From NCBI RefSeq assembly GCF_910594005.1, contig NC_057825.1, positions 52,173,037 through 52,237,036 on the forward strand: a stretch of 64,000 bases of DNA, read 5' to 3'. Below, piece after piece: positions 46,625-58,159 of the stretch. The notes below the pieces were generated by a model that made no database searches, was not told where the DNA came from, and saw only the letters and a program-made list of their open reading frames with translations. Source of the DNA: Cervus elaphus (Eukaryota > Chordata > Mammalia > Artiodactyla > Cervidae). Each line of letters begins with the position of its first letter. Positions within the stretch are counted from its first letter, which is position 1. The position numbers were made by a program, and so were the translations under genes.

Positions 46625-47180
46625 AAGATCTTAAGAGACATGTCACAAAAGAAGATCTACAGATGGGAAATTAGCATATGAGAAGATGCTCTATATTATA
46701 TGCCATCGGGGAAATGCAAATTACAATGAAATTCCAGTACACATCTATCAGAATGGCCAAATTCCACAACACTGACAAGACCTGTTGTTAGTGAAGCAAG
46801 AGGAAATCTCATTCATTGCTGGTGGGAATGCAAAATGATACAGCCACTTTGGAAGACATATTTGGAAGATTGAACATATTCTACATATTGTACATTGTAC
46901 AATCCAGCAACTGTACTCTCTGGTATTTGCTCAAAGAATTTGAAAATTTATGTCCACACAAAATCTGTATGTAAATATATAGCAGGTTTATTAATAATTG
47001 TAGTAATTTGGATGCAACCAAGATGTATTTCAGTAGGGGAATGGGTAAACTGCATTACATTCACACAATGGAATTTTTTTTATATTAAGCAGAAATGAGC
47101 TATCAAGGCATGAAATTACATGGGAGAACATTAAATAAATTTTACTAAGTGAAAGAAAATAATGGATACTGTATAATTCT
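46625..47180 (+). mobile_element. Ancient L1 (L1M), ORF2 end
   Basis: Resumes with 'agaagatctacagatgg' and 'cattgctggtgggaatgcaaaatg' and 'cagccactttggaag', then the ORF2 C-terminal coding blocks to about 47160. The 67-codon open frame at 46895-47098 is a remnant of that region. Confidence 0.82.
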
Positions 47181-47191
47181 AAGTATGTAAC

Positions 47192-47402
47192 AGGCCTCTC
47201 TGGTACCTTAGACAATAAAGAGTCTGCCTGCAATGCAGGAGACCTAGGTTCTATCCCTGAATTGGGAAAATCTCCTGGAGAAAGGAATGGCAACCCACTC
47301 CAGGACTATTGCCTGGAAAATCCAATGGACATAAGAGTATGCTGGGCTACAGTCCATAGGGTTGCAAAGAGTTAAATACAACTGGGCAACTAACACACAC
47401 AC
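47192..47402 (+). mobile_element. Bov-tA SINE with TSD, nested in L1M
   Basis: Complete unit with a CA-repeat tail. TSD of 11 bases with two mismatches: 'aagtatgtaac' (47181-47191) and 'aaatatgtgac' (47403-47413). Confidence 0.92.
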
Positions 47403-47820
47403 AAATATGTGACATCCTGGAAAAATATGAAACTACAGAGACGGTAAAGAGATCGGTGGTTGCCAGTTGTGGGTAAGGTGGGCTTTGAGATAAACAGGTA
47501 AAGCAAACAAGATATTTAGGATAGTGAAAATATTCTGTATTATACAAATATGGTAGATACATATCATTATAGATTTTCCAAACCCATAGAATGTATAACA
47601 CCAAGAGTAAACCATAATGTAAACTATGGTCTTTGAGTTACTATGATGTGTCAATAATAGGCTCAGCAAGTATAACAGATGTACCACTCTCAGGAGAGAT
47701 GTTAATAATGGGGGAGGCTATGCATGCATGGGAGGCAGAAAATATGGGGAATCTCTGTGCTTCTACCCTATTTTTCTGTGAACCTAAAGCTGCTTTCAGA
47801 AAAGGAAGTCTTATTTAAAA
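47403..47820 (+). mobile_element. Ancient L1 (L1M) 3' UTR
   Basis: Matches an L1MC/L1ME-type 3' UTR in order: 'aacccatagaatgtataacaccaagag', 'taatgtaaactatggtctttg', 'gtaccactctcaggag' and 'aatgggggaggctatgcatg', ending near an A-rich tail at about 47820. Confidence 0.8.
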
Positions 47821-48300
47821 CAAAACAAAACTAGCAACTTGTCATAGGAGTGAGATTTAGAATTTGTCAAAATATCTCGAGCTTTTGTAGTCCCAATCGA
47901 CATACAAAGTACAGGAAAGCTTTTGAAATCTGAGAAAAATCCTTAGTGGGGATTTACAAGATGTTACATGCTTAAGGAGCAGTGATAAAAGGCACATGTA
48001 TCTCTCAAAATATAAGGAATGAAGCTCAATGTGTCCTCACAATTGCTGAGTCTAATATGAACATATTTTAGTGAAATGTTAAAATTTGTAATCCCAGAAA
48101 AATCCCTTATTGGGTCAAGAAGCTAAACAAATTCAGGACATTCAGACAGCATTTATGAAAGGTTCAACCTCTGTCCAAAGTGTTTCCAGATACGCCGTGT
48201 ATCAAAATCGGTGTGTTGTTGTTGTGTTTCCATCTAAATAGCACTGAAAAGTTTTTGTTTTGTTTTGTTTTGCTTTGTTTGCTTCTAATAGAGTCACTTT
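47821..48300. other. Unrecognised DNA, no gene seen
   Basis: Simple 'gttttgttttgttttgctttg' sequence near 48257-48280. No gene or named repeat. Confidence 0.5.
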
Positions 48301-48312
48301 ATGAATGCTATG

Positions 48313-48531
48313 GGCCTACCCAGTGGCTCAGTGACAAAGAATCCAACTGCAACGCAGGAGATGCAGGATATACAAGTTCGATTCCTGGGTTAGGAAGATC
48401 CCTTAGAGGAGGGCATGCAGTCCACTCCAGTATTCTTGCCTGGAGAATCCCATGGACAGAGGAGACAGGTGGGCTACAGTCTATAAGGTCACAAAGAGTC
48501 GGAAACATCTGAAGTGACTTAACATGCATGC
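48313..48531 (+). mobile_element. Bov-tA SINE with TSD
   Basis: Complete unit with the longer tRNA-like part. TSD of 12 bases with one mismatch: 'atgaatgctatg' (48301-48312) and 'atgaaggctatg' (48532-48543). Confidence 0.93.
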
Positions 48532-48543
48532 ATGAAGGCTATG

Positions 48544-49340
48544 TTCTTCTGAGTTCTAATTATTATTTGATTTCTTGAATGTCTGGAAGGGGGAAAAGAA
48601 CAAAAACAAAATCTGAAGGAGATTTCTATAAAGGCTGAAGGACTAGGGATAGATCTCTGGTTTGAGAGACACAAAATTAAAATAGCCCCAAAGAACTAAA
48701 TCTACATTTTGTAACTATGGTGTGAAACTTAGTCTGAGAATTGGAAATATCATCTTTGACCAAAAGCTTTTCCATAACCCAGTGAAATCTGCATTGAAGA
48801 GGTCATGACTGTGTCTAACAAAATTCAACTAAAGGGAAAGGGAGGCATAAATTAAAGCCTAGTAGATCACATAGTAGAATATTTTTAAGAGTTACTTTTA
48901 AACAAATGAAGCGAGAATGGTATGAATGGTAATAAAATATTGTTTACAGTATTATAAAAAGAATCTTGTTCCTACAAAATACTCTACATTTGGCAAATAG
49001 GAATGGTGACTGGAATGAGAACATGTGATTTGACAATAAACCTAATCAGCTTTACTTACTTTGTTGGAAGACAATTACAGGCAGGGGACCTAAAATCAAG
49101 TCACATATTTGTTAATTATACTATGAGTCCAGAAAAATTGTTTAACTTTTCTGGGCCTGTTTAGTTTTCTGCAAAATGACAAGATGTCACAAAGTTCCCT
49201 CTGTCCTTACATGCCTTCAGACCCATTCCTGTCAATGGGGGCAAAATCAAACAAACAAAATTGAGTAGTGAGGTCAATAGCTTGGTATCTACAATAACTG
49301 CGCACTAAGTTGGTAAAGACTTAGTAAGATAGAACACTTT
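48544..49340. other. Unrecognised DNA, no gene seen
   Basis: No repeat or coding segment recognised. Confidence 0.5.
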
Positions 49341-49863
49341 AATAGATAAGCCTTCTAAGAATTCATTTGAACCAGTCCTAATGAGATGGATGAAACTGGA
49401 GCCCCTTATACAGAGTGAAGTAAGCCAGAAAGATAAAGAACATTACAGCATACTAACACATATATATGGAATTTAGAAAGATGGTAACGATAACCCTATA
49501 TGCAAAACAGAAAAAGAGACACAGAAATACAGAACAGACTTTTGAACTCTGTGGGAGAAGGTGAGGGTGGGATGTTTCAAAAGAACAGCATGTATACTAT
49601 CTATGGTGAAACAGATCACCAGCCCAGGTGGGATGCATGAGACAAGTGCTCCGGCCTGGTGCACTGGGAAGACCCAGAGGAATCGGGTGGAGAGGGAGAT
49701 GGGAGGGGGGATCGGGATGGGGAATAAGTGTAAATCTATGGCTGATTCATATCAATGTATGACAAAACCCACTGAAATGTTGTGAAGTAATTAGCCTCCA
49801 ACTAATAAAAAAATTTAAAAAAAAAAAATTATGTAAAAAAAAAAAAATAGATAAGCCTTCTAA
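49341..49863 (+). mobile_element. Short L1 with perfect 18-bp TSD
   Basis: About 490 bases: the last ~115 bases of ORF2 (from 'gaattcatttgaaccagtcc'), the 3' UTR with its G-rich tract (49676-49721), and an A-rich tail. It is flanked by the perfect direct repeat 'aatagataagccttctaa' (49341-49358 and 49846-49863). The identical TSD and long tail argue for a recent insertion. The target 'ttt/aata' fits the L1 endonuclease preference. Confidence 0.96.
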
Positions 49864-51122
49864 TCTAGACTTTATAAAGTTAACTTGCTAGTTTTGAAAT
49901 GTTTCCTTTTTATTCAACATTTTTCATCCTCCTATGCATTCCCTTCTCACTCTGATCTTTTCTGTCTTCATTGCTCAGTATGACCTGAATGTAGTTCTTC
50001 CATTCACTATGTGTCAGGGATTGTTGTTTATCCTGGAAATCTATGGGTAAAATTGCAAGGATGAGGTGAGCAAACCAAAATTGTTGAAAAAGGAATGAAA
50101 GAAAACAAAAAGGAAAAGAGTAGAAACAAAAATTATAGACAGAAGGAATGATTTTCTCTCTATTTCAAAAATATTCTTCTAAGCATTAGATACACTATTT
50201 CAGAGTTGGCTAAAATAATACAAAGTTCAGTGGATTTATTAAAAATCTCTATGAAGAATTTTGTCTATTTTTAGCATTTTATTTCTATCTTTGAAAATAA
50301 GTATGCTCATAACTCATTTTTACTACAAATTTTTCACAGCCTCTTACATTCAATTATATCACATGCACACTTTTCTCCCCTGTAGTTGCAAAAACATTTC
50401 TTCCATCTCGAGTTCATTTACTAATGTAGTTTGGTATTTTTCCTCCTCCATATGTCCTATTTTAAGATACTAAAATTGAATCTCTTAAAGAAGATTTGGC
50501 TATATGTCTTCATTAGCAATTTAAAATATATGTTTGTGTGATTCTAATGTAGTGTTGCCAACTTTATTTTACTTAAAATTTCTTAATTTTAAAAAATCTC
50601 AATATATCTGATTAATATAAAAATGACATAATGATTCTTTGTTGTTTCATTAATGTAAATTTTCTCATTTGTCCAGTCCACTCTACTTAGCATTCCCATA
50701 TTTAAATTAGCTTTTCATTAGAATCACCTTTTATAAAGGCATTCTTGATATCCAACAATAAGATGCAATCTGATATGGTTAAGGAATATATTATTGTCTA
50801 AGTTTTTTACATAACAGGATTATTTGAAACATCTATGGGAATAAATAATGTGAGCATAAATGTTTAAATCCAACACTTGTGAGTAAGGCTGAAATTAGCA
50901 GGAAAATATAAATACAGGGGAAAACTTCTATTAGCATTGGAAATAAGGAGGAATGGAATTATGTACTACAAGCTATGAAGGATTTTACTTATGAATTATA
51001 GAAGTGTCAAGATTTTGTGAAGTTACAAAGAATCAAGTGATGAATTATCACTGAAAAATAATAATACCAAAATGAAAATGTGTTAGAACTTCCTTAATAT
51101 GTTTGTAGGACCAAAAAGAAAA
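49864..51122. other. Unrecognised AT-rich DNA, no gene seen
   Basis: No named repeat. A 70-codon frame at 50261-50473 is AT-rich and shows no motif. Confidence 0.55.
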
Positions 51123-51326
51123 AGTGAAAGTGTGAAAGTGAAAGTCGCTCAGTCTTGTACAACTCTTTGTGACCCCATGGACTATATAGTCTATGGAAAT
51201 CTCCAGGCCAGGATACTTGAGTGGGTAGCCGTTCCCTTCTTCAGGGGATCTTCCCAACCCAGGGATCGAACCCAGGTCTCCTGCATTGCAGGCAGATTCT
51301 TTACCAGCTGAGCCACCATGGAAGCA
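51123..51326 (-). mobile_element. Bov-tA SINE (antisense)
   Basis: Well-conserved antisense unit beginning 'gtgaaagtgtgaaagtgaaag' and ending with an intact reversed tRNA head, including the B box complement 'gggatcgaaccca'. One of the least diverged SINEs here. Confidence 0.93.
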
Positions 51327-51567
51327 CTGGCATATGTTCAAATCATAACCTCTGCATTTTGGACAACTTTCTCTTTCAACTAGCTCAGTGAAATTTCAAT
51401 AGAGTAGCAACAATGAAACCAGAAAAGCAAACACAACAATACAGACCAAGGTGAGATAAGTAACGGCCTTCACTCTGTAAGATATTCTCACTCTGTTGCA
51501 TGTAGTTCAACATGCAAACTATATCATGCCATTTCCATGCTTAAAGCCTTTCAATAGTTATCCATTA

Positions 51568-52413
51568 TATTTATATGCAGATGACATCATGTGAAATGCT
51601 GGCCTAGATTACTCAAAAAATGGAATCAAGACTGCCAGGGAAAATATCAACAACCTCAGATAAGCAGATGATACCACTCAAATGGCAAAAATCAAAGAAG
51701 AACTAAAGAGTCTCTTGATGAGAGTAAAAGAGCAGAGTGAGAAAGCTGGCTTAAAACTTAACATTCAAAATACTAAGATCATGGCATCCAGTCCTATCAC
51801 TTCATGGCAAATAGTTAGGTAAACAGTGACAGATTTTATGTTCTTGGGTTCCAAAATCATGGCAGACAGTGATCGCAACTACAAAATTAAAAGATGCTTA
51901 CTACTTGGAAGGAAATCTATGACATACCTAGACAACATATTAAAAGGAGAGACACACTTTGCCGCAAAGGTCCATATAGTCAAGGCTATGTAGTCATGTA
52001 TGGATGTGAGAATTGAATGATAAAGAAGGTTGAGTTCAGAAGAATTGATCATTTTGAGTTGTGGTGGTGGAGGAGACTCTTGAGAGTTCCTTGGACAACA
52101 AGGAGCTCAAGCAAGTCAGTCCTAAAGGAAATCAACCCTGAATGTTCATTGAAAGGAGTGGTTCTGAACCTGAAACTCTGATATTTGGGCCACCTTATAT
52201 GAAGAGCTGACTCACTGGAAAAGACCCTGATCTGGGAAAAATTGAGGGCAGGAAGACAAGGAGGAGACAGAGACTGAGATAGTTTGGTGGCATCACTGAC
52301 TCAATGAACATGGGTTTGAGTGAACTCCAGGACATAATGAAGGACAGGGAAGTCTGGTATCTGCAGACTTTGGGGTCAAGAAGTGTTAGACATGATTTAG
52401 TGACTGTACATAC
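51568..52413 (+). mobile_element. BovB LINE, post-RT region to 3' end
   Basis: Plus-strand BovB starting within RT ('tatatgcagatgacatcat') and running to the 3' region. The expected YADD codons are damaged here ('ctcagataagcagatgata' puts a stop where Tyr should be). The end lacks the usual repeated 'ctgaa'. Confidence 0.88.
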
Positions 52414-52436
52414 TTAGCGACAATAGACTTAGAGAA

Positions 52437-52663
52437 GGGCTTCACAGGTGGCTCAGTGGTAAAGAATCCATCTGTCAAAGCAAGAAATGCAGGAGATGCA
52501 AGAGACAACAGTTCAAACTTTGGAAGATCTCCAAAAGTGGGAAATGGCAACCCTTCCGGTATTCTTGCCTGGGAAATTCTGTGGACAGAGGAGTCTGGTG
52601 GCCTACAGTCCATGAGGTTGCAAAGAGTCCGGCATGACTAAGTGATTAAGCATACACACATAC
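52437..52663 (+). mobile_element. Bov-tA SINE
   Basis: Complete unit with extended tRNA-like part and a CA-rich tail, 24 bases after the BovB end. Confidence 0.9.
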
Positions 52664-52865
52664 TGAGAAAAATAAGCTTTACCATAGGCAATAATGATAT
52701 ACTCTAATGAGCCCCATCTTTTTTCTTCAAAATTATTAACTAATATAAATTTTTAGACATCCTCAAATATATTAAGCCATTCTTTCCTTTAAGAATTATG
52801 ATTACATTTCCCTTTTCTAGAATACTTTTTCCCAATTTACTTTTTTTCCTTAAAACATTCATCTC
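52664..52865. other. Unrecognised spacer
   Basis: AT-rich sequence between the SINE and the next BovB; nothing recognised. Confidence 0.5.
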
Positions 52866-54151
52866 ACATGCAATCATCTCACACACTAGCAAAGTAATGC
52901 TCAAAATTCTCCAAGCCAGGCTTCAACAATATGTGAACCGCTAACTTCCAGAAGTTCAAGCTGGATTTAGAAAAGGCAGAGGAACCAGAGATCAAATTGC
53001 CAACATCTGTTGTATCATTGAAAGAGCAAGAGAGTTCCAGGAAAACATCCACTTCTGTCTTATTGACTATGCCAAAGCCTTTGACTGTGTGTATCACAAC
53101 AAGCTGTGGAAAATTCTTTAAGAGATGGGAATACCAGACCACCTGACCTGCCTCTTGAGAAATCTGTATGCAGGTCAGGAAGCAACAGTTAGAACTGGAC
53201 ATGGAACAACAAACTGGTTCCAAATCGGGAAAGAAGTACATCAAGGTTGTATACTGTCACCCTGAATATTTAACTTATATGCAGAGTACATCAAGAGAAA
53301 CGCTGGGTTGAATGAAACACAAGCTAGAATCAAGATTGCCAGGAGAAATATCAATAACCTCAGATAGGCAGATGACACCACCCTTATGGCAGAAGGTGAA
53401 GAAAATCTAAAGAGCCTCTTGATGAAAGTGAAAAAGGAGAGTGAAAAAGTGGGCTTGAAGCTCACCATTCAGACAACTAAGACCATGGCATCTGGTTCCA
53501 TCACTCCATGGCAAATAGATGGGGAAATAGTGAAAACAGTGACAGACTTTATTTTGAGGGGTCCATAATCACTACAGATGGTGACTGCAGTCATGCAATT
53601 AAAAGACGCTTGCTTACTCCTTGGAAGAAAACTGATGACCAACCTAGACAGCATATTTAAAAGCAGAGACATTACTTTGCCAACAAAGGTCCATCTTGTC
53701 AAAGCTATGTTTTTTCCAGTAGTCATGTATGGATGTGAGAGCTGGACTATAAAGAAAACTGAGCACCAAAGGATTGATGCTTTTGAACTGTGGTGTCAGA
53801 AAAGACTCTTGAGAGTCTCTTGAACTGCAAAGAGACACAACCAATCCATTGTAAAGGAAATCCGTCCTGAATATTCATTGGAAAGACTGATGCTGAAGCT
53901 GAAACTCCAACATTTTGGCCACCTGATGTGAAGAACTGACTCATTAGAAAAGACCCTGACGCTGGGAAAGATTAAAGGTGGGAGGAGAAGGGGACAACAG
54001 ACCATGGGATGGTTGGATGGCATCACTGACTTGATGGGCATGAGTTTGAGTAAACTCTGGGAGTTGGTGATGGACAGGGAGGCCTGGTATGCTGTAGTCC
54101 ATGGGGTCACAAAGAGTCAAACATGACTGAGTGACTGAACTGAACTGAACT
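52866..54151 (+). mobile_element. BovB LINE, RT to 3' end
   Basis: Plus-strand BovB from early RT ('aagtaatgctcaaaattctcc') to the repeated 'ctgaactgaactgaac' terminus. The palm motif before YADD is readable ('IDYAKAFDCV'), but at 53356-53376 the YADD Tyr codon is a TAG stop. Open remnants include 53386-53568 and 53578-53823. Confidence 0.92.
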
Positions 54152-55494
54152 AAGACATTGAAATATCTGCTGAAACTGTAATAGTAAATAAGTCGAAAGG
54201 TCCCAAATACCCAGAACATGGGGAATGACTGATTAAATACACTTTATTCACACAATGGAGTAACATGAAGCTGTTAGATAATATTTACAGGAAGAGAGTT
54301 TCAGTATCTATAATTTTAGTGGGGAAAAAAAAAAGGATGAAAAGGTAATGTGAAATTTTGTGGTACAAAGTGTGAAAAAATTATGCACAAGTGCTTATAT
54401 TAGCAAAAGAAAGTACCAGAAACATTAAGAAATAATAAAGATAAGTACTTATGAGGACAGGTTGAAGACGTATGGGATCAAAAAATTTTGATGTATACTT
54501 ATGTAGTTTTACTTTTGAAATAATATAAATGTATTCATATATAAAATGAAGTGTAAATTAGAATTGAATTGAACACAACAGTCAAAAGACTGGAGTTCAT
54601 CTTCCAACTCAAATGTAAAAAGCTGAAAAAAATGTCAGCTCCAATGTAGTTTTGAGAAAATTGAAATTTTCTCAAATCCAATGAAGGCACTAGGGAAATC
54701 AAGACATGTAAATTCCAAGGGTAAGCAGGGCCATGCATGAAAGATGGAACACATGAAGTATCTAACCCAAAGCAGAACACAGGACAAAAATGTGCCAAAT
54801 GCACATTAATAAGGACAGTTCCACTAGAATTTTTAAAAAGCTGTTAAAAACATGCAGTGGGATGTCATGAAAATATAGATTCTTCTGGAGCCCTATTTGA
54901 AATAAGAGTTTACAATCTTTATGCAATCCTTTTTATAGCCTTCACAGATGCTTTTGAGAACATTGGATGCAACATGGGAAAAAATAATCTTCCTTGCTGT
55001 CATAAATGTGGAAAGGAAGATGGCTCTGTCCTAGAAAAGACAAATAGGCCCTACCACCTTCCTTGGAATCACCACTTATAGAAAGCAAAAGTTTTAAGGT
55101 GCTGACATTGAGGCACCAAAACGCACTGCTGCTAAAGTCAGGGTGAAAGAGGAAAATGAAAAAAAATACCATAGAACCAAAGAAAGACAAGAAATAAATT
55201 AATATTACTCAAGTACTGTCTTTAACAAGAAGGTATAAGGCAGGTTTTGGCTGCCTTGAATAGAAAGAGCAACACCACAAAGAACTATGTAAGATGGGCT
55301 CAACAAATTCATAGTGGCAAAAGCTAAGGAAGTGCTCAACAAACTTCACAATGTTGGGAGATAGGTCCATGGGATCAAAGTCAGCTGAAAGTACCCAATG
55401 GATAAAACTGGAGCAATATGAGCAATAGAATATATAAAGTGTCAATAGAATATCAGTAAAAGTATAAAATAAAATATAATTACTCCATACTAAT
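54152..55494. other. Unrecognised DNA, no gene confirmed
   Basis: No named repeat. The 74-codon frame at 54857-55081 ('CCHKCGKEDGSVLEKTNRPY') is in ordinary-composition DNA and has a few cysteines, but no family I recognise; it may be a remnant of an old retroelement or a chance frame. Confidence 0.45.
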
Positions 55495-55792
55495 TTATAT
55501 ATATATTATATAATGTATTACTATATTTGTATATGTATTATATATTATGTATTATGTATGTATATGTATATACATATGTATATGTATATAATACATATAA
55601 TACACATGTGTTATATATAATATATAAAAAGTATATATTGTATATTAATTAATTATTAATTAATTTTGTTATATTTATGTTTTATTATATATAATATCCT
55701 TATTAATATATTAATTAATATATAATGTATATACATAATATATAACACATATATTATGTATTATATATAAATGTATTGTACACATATATATA

Positions 55793-55825
<33 letters not shown>

Positions 55826-55836
55826 TTATATGATTA
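55495..55836. repeat. AT-rich satellite-like tract with TG run
   Basis: About 340 bases of 'tatataat' and 'gtatatg' variants with a (TG)n at about 55794-55806 and a closing TA run. Similar in kind to 29585-30006. Confidence 0.88.
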
Positions 55837-55847
55837 TATAGGTAAAT

Positions 55848-55971
55848 GTGCTAAGTTGCTTCAGTAGTGTCCAACTCTTTGCGACCCCATAGACTGTAGC
55901 CTCCAAGGCTCCTCTGTCCATGGCATTCTCCAAGCAACATTATTGGAGTGGGTTGCCATTTCCTCCTCCAG
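55848..55971 (-). mobile_element. Bov-A monomer SINE with perfect TSD
   Basis: Antisense Bov-A unit without any tRNA-like head, from 'gtgctaagttgcttcag' to 'ttgccatttcctcctcca'. A perfect 11-bp TSD 'tataggtaaat' (55837-55847 and 55972-55982) shows the truncation was present at insertion. Confidence 0.92.
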
Positions 55972-55982
55972 TATAGGTAAAT

Positions 55983-56616
55983 AAATGGTAGAAAATAGAC
56001 AAATCTCTTGTGCGGAATTTCAAGTCATTTATGTAGATAATATGCAATTAAGAAGGTGGAGCATAATTCTCATTCCTAAATTAAGTGTGGGATACACAAA
56101 ATAACTTCCTTCTAAAAAATACAATGTAGGAAAAGGGAAAAACAGGAAGCTTATAGTTCAGAAATCTGACAAACCCTGCAACAGACAAGTGATCAATGGC
56201 TATAACTAATGAAGTTTGTGTGTTTATGAAACAAGTAAATACATAAATTCACAAAAATATATATACAAATAAAGACAGATATCAATGTGCTATACCTAAT
56301 AGCATGGCAATAATTGAGGTGTAACAAATTTTCTTTATTTTTTAAGAAGAATTTTCATGAAGACTTAGTCTCTATTTGTGTTGGCCAGACCACTAGGTTG
56401 ACCAGCCTTAGGATAAAGTCAGGGAAAGCATAGTTGAAAAACAACAATAATGTAAGTAGCGATAAATGAAATAATTAAGAAAAAAGGTTTATGAAAATAA
56501 GTATCAAAATTCAGGAGAATTTAAAGGGAATAATGATGAAGTTGCAGGAAGATATATATTGCTAATTTCATTTTTTTGAGAAATTGAGGCAAAATAGGCC
56601 AAAATCTTAGTCTTAG
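55983..56616. other. Unrecognised AT-rich DNA
   Basis: No gene or named repeat recognised. Confidence 0.5.
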
Positions 56617-56629
56617 GAATCAATTCCTT

Positions 56630-56863
56630 GTTGATTATCCATTCGATATATAATAGTTTGCATCTGTTAGTCCTACTGTATATAGCACAAGGAAGTATAT
56701 TCAATATCTCATGATAAAACATAAAATGGAAAAGAACATGCAAAAGAATATATATATATATATATATATATGTGCATGCTGAATCAACTTGCTGTACAGC
56801 AGAAATTAACAGAATATGATAAACCAACTAAATCAACTATACTTCAATAAAATAGATTAAAAA
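56630..56863 (+). mobile_element. L1 3' tail with TSD
   Basis: Only the L1 3' UTR end: 'tgtatatagcacaaggaagtat', a TA tract (56748-56771), 'cttgctgtacagcagaaatta' and 'aatcaactatacttcaata'. The direct repeat 'gaatcaattc' (56617-56626 and 56864-56873) marks the target site. Confidence 0.85.
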
Positions 56864-56873
56864 GAATCAATTC

Positions 56874-57394
56874 TTATATTTATTAGATAGAGTTGAGAAA
56901 TACAGAAGGGTCATTATTGAGTTGTATCAAACTGTTAATGGCACGTTCCGTTCTGCCACAAATCATGAGCTCATTAAAGAAATACCTCTGGGAACAAATA
57001 GAGAATTTTCCCTTAATTATGCTGAAAAATGCAGCTTAAGTAAATACTATTTAGAACTTTATTTATCAGCAGACTACATGTTAATTTTCATTTTTTGAGC
57101 CAAAAAAATAAAGTTGAATTAATCTCTACCTATGAGTTAACAAGAATATAAATCCCTGTTAGATTATAGTATTTTAGAAGTATCCTTTAAAGAATGGAAT
57201 GCTATAGTCCCTTATTTTCTATTTCTGTACTCCATCATACTCCAAGCCAATATAAGATAATATCTCTATGCATTTTCCCTCTGATTATGTTATTGGTTTC
57301 GATTTTTAGAATTTAGAAATGTGATTTATACTTGTCTTGGAAGTTCCTATTTCATTAGGATATTTTGTCATGTTTCCTTCTGCCTACCCAAATC
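56874..57394. other. Unrecognised AT-rich DNA
   Basis: No gene or named repeat recognised. Confidence 0.5.
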
Positions 57395-57474
57395 AGGAAA
57401 TGATGACCCACTCCAGTATTCTTGCCTGGGAAATCCCATGGATACAGGAGTCTGGTGGGTTACAGTTCATGGGG
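57395..57474 (+). mobile_element. Bov-A fragment
   Basis: Body segment 'atgacccactccagtattct' to 'ggtgggttacagttcatggg', truncated at both ends; its right edge is replaced by a TA/GA microsatellite. Confidence 0.8.

Positions 57475-57516
<42 letters not shown>
57475..57516. repeat. (TA)n(GA)n microsatellite
   Basis: Twelve TA units followed by nine GA units, between a Bov-A fragment and an L1 tail. Confidence 0.93.
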
Positions 57517-57517
57517 T

Positions 57518-57583
57518 GAATTACCTTACTGTACCCCAGACTAACACAACATTGTAAATCAACTATACTTCAGTAAAAAAGAA
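57518..57583 (+). mobile_element. L1 3' terminus fragment
   Basis: 'ccccagactaacacaacattg' and 'taaatcaactatacttcagt' followed by an A run: the extreme 3' end of an L1, likely continuous in origin with the family at 56630. Confidence 0.75.
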
Positions 57584-57771
57584 GATATTCAGATGAATAA
57601 AGTTAAAGAAAAGTAGTTTAGAAATCCTGTTGTGAGTTTATGGATCACATCTAAATGCAAAAGTGGTGGTGAGGGCAAACAAGAAGAGAGACAAATTACA
57701 GTTAATAACTGAGTAAATATAAAATGTATACAGTTATACATTGTATACATGTATAATGGATTGTGATGCTG
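57584..57771. other. Unrecognised spacer
   Basis: No gene or repeat recognised. Confidence 0.5.
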
Positions 57772-57918
57772 TCCATTGAGTCAGCCTCACTGACTCAATG
57801 GATGTAAGTTTGAGCAAGCTCCAGGAGATGGTGAAGGACAGGGAAGCCTAGTGTGCTGCAGTCCATGGGGTTGCAGAGAGTCAGACACAATGAAGCGACT
57901 GAACACCAACAGTAGGTG
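57772..57918 (+). mobile_element. BovB 3' end with foldback
   Basis: BovB 3' terminus on the plus strand from 57785. It is preceded by a 13-base reverse-complement copy of its own start, giving a perfect stem 'tccattgagtcag' (57772-57784) and 'ctgactcaatgga' (57790-57802) around a 5-base loop. Confidence 0.88.
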
Positions 57919-58159
57919 TACAGTGCACAGAACAGTTAAGGCAGTTTCACAAAGGCTTCAACGAATCAAACTTCTGTCACCTCTATGTGCCATTTTCAAC
58001 GGAATGTGGCCTTTGTCCCCCTGATCTGAGGTGACTGCAAGATCTTCAGCCATAACATCTGTGCTCCAGGCTGCAAACTGGAGAAAGCAGTAAAATCATG
58101 TACCTCACTACTTCCAGAATTCCCAGAACACTCTAAAACTATAAGCAACAGTTTCCCTT
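57919..58159. other. Unrecognised spacer
   Basis: Somewhat less AT-rich than average; nothing recognised. Confidence 0.45.
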
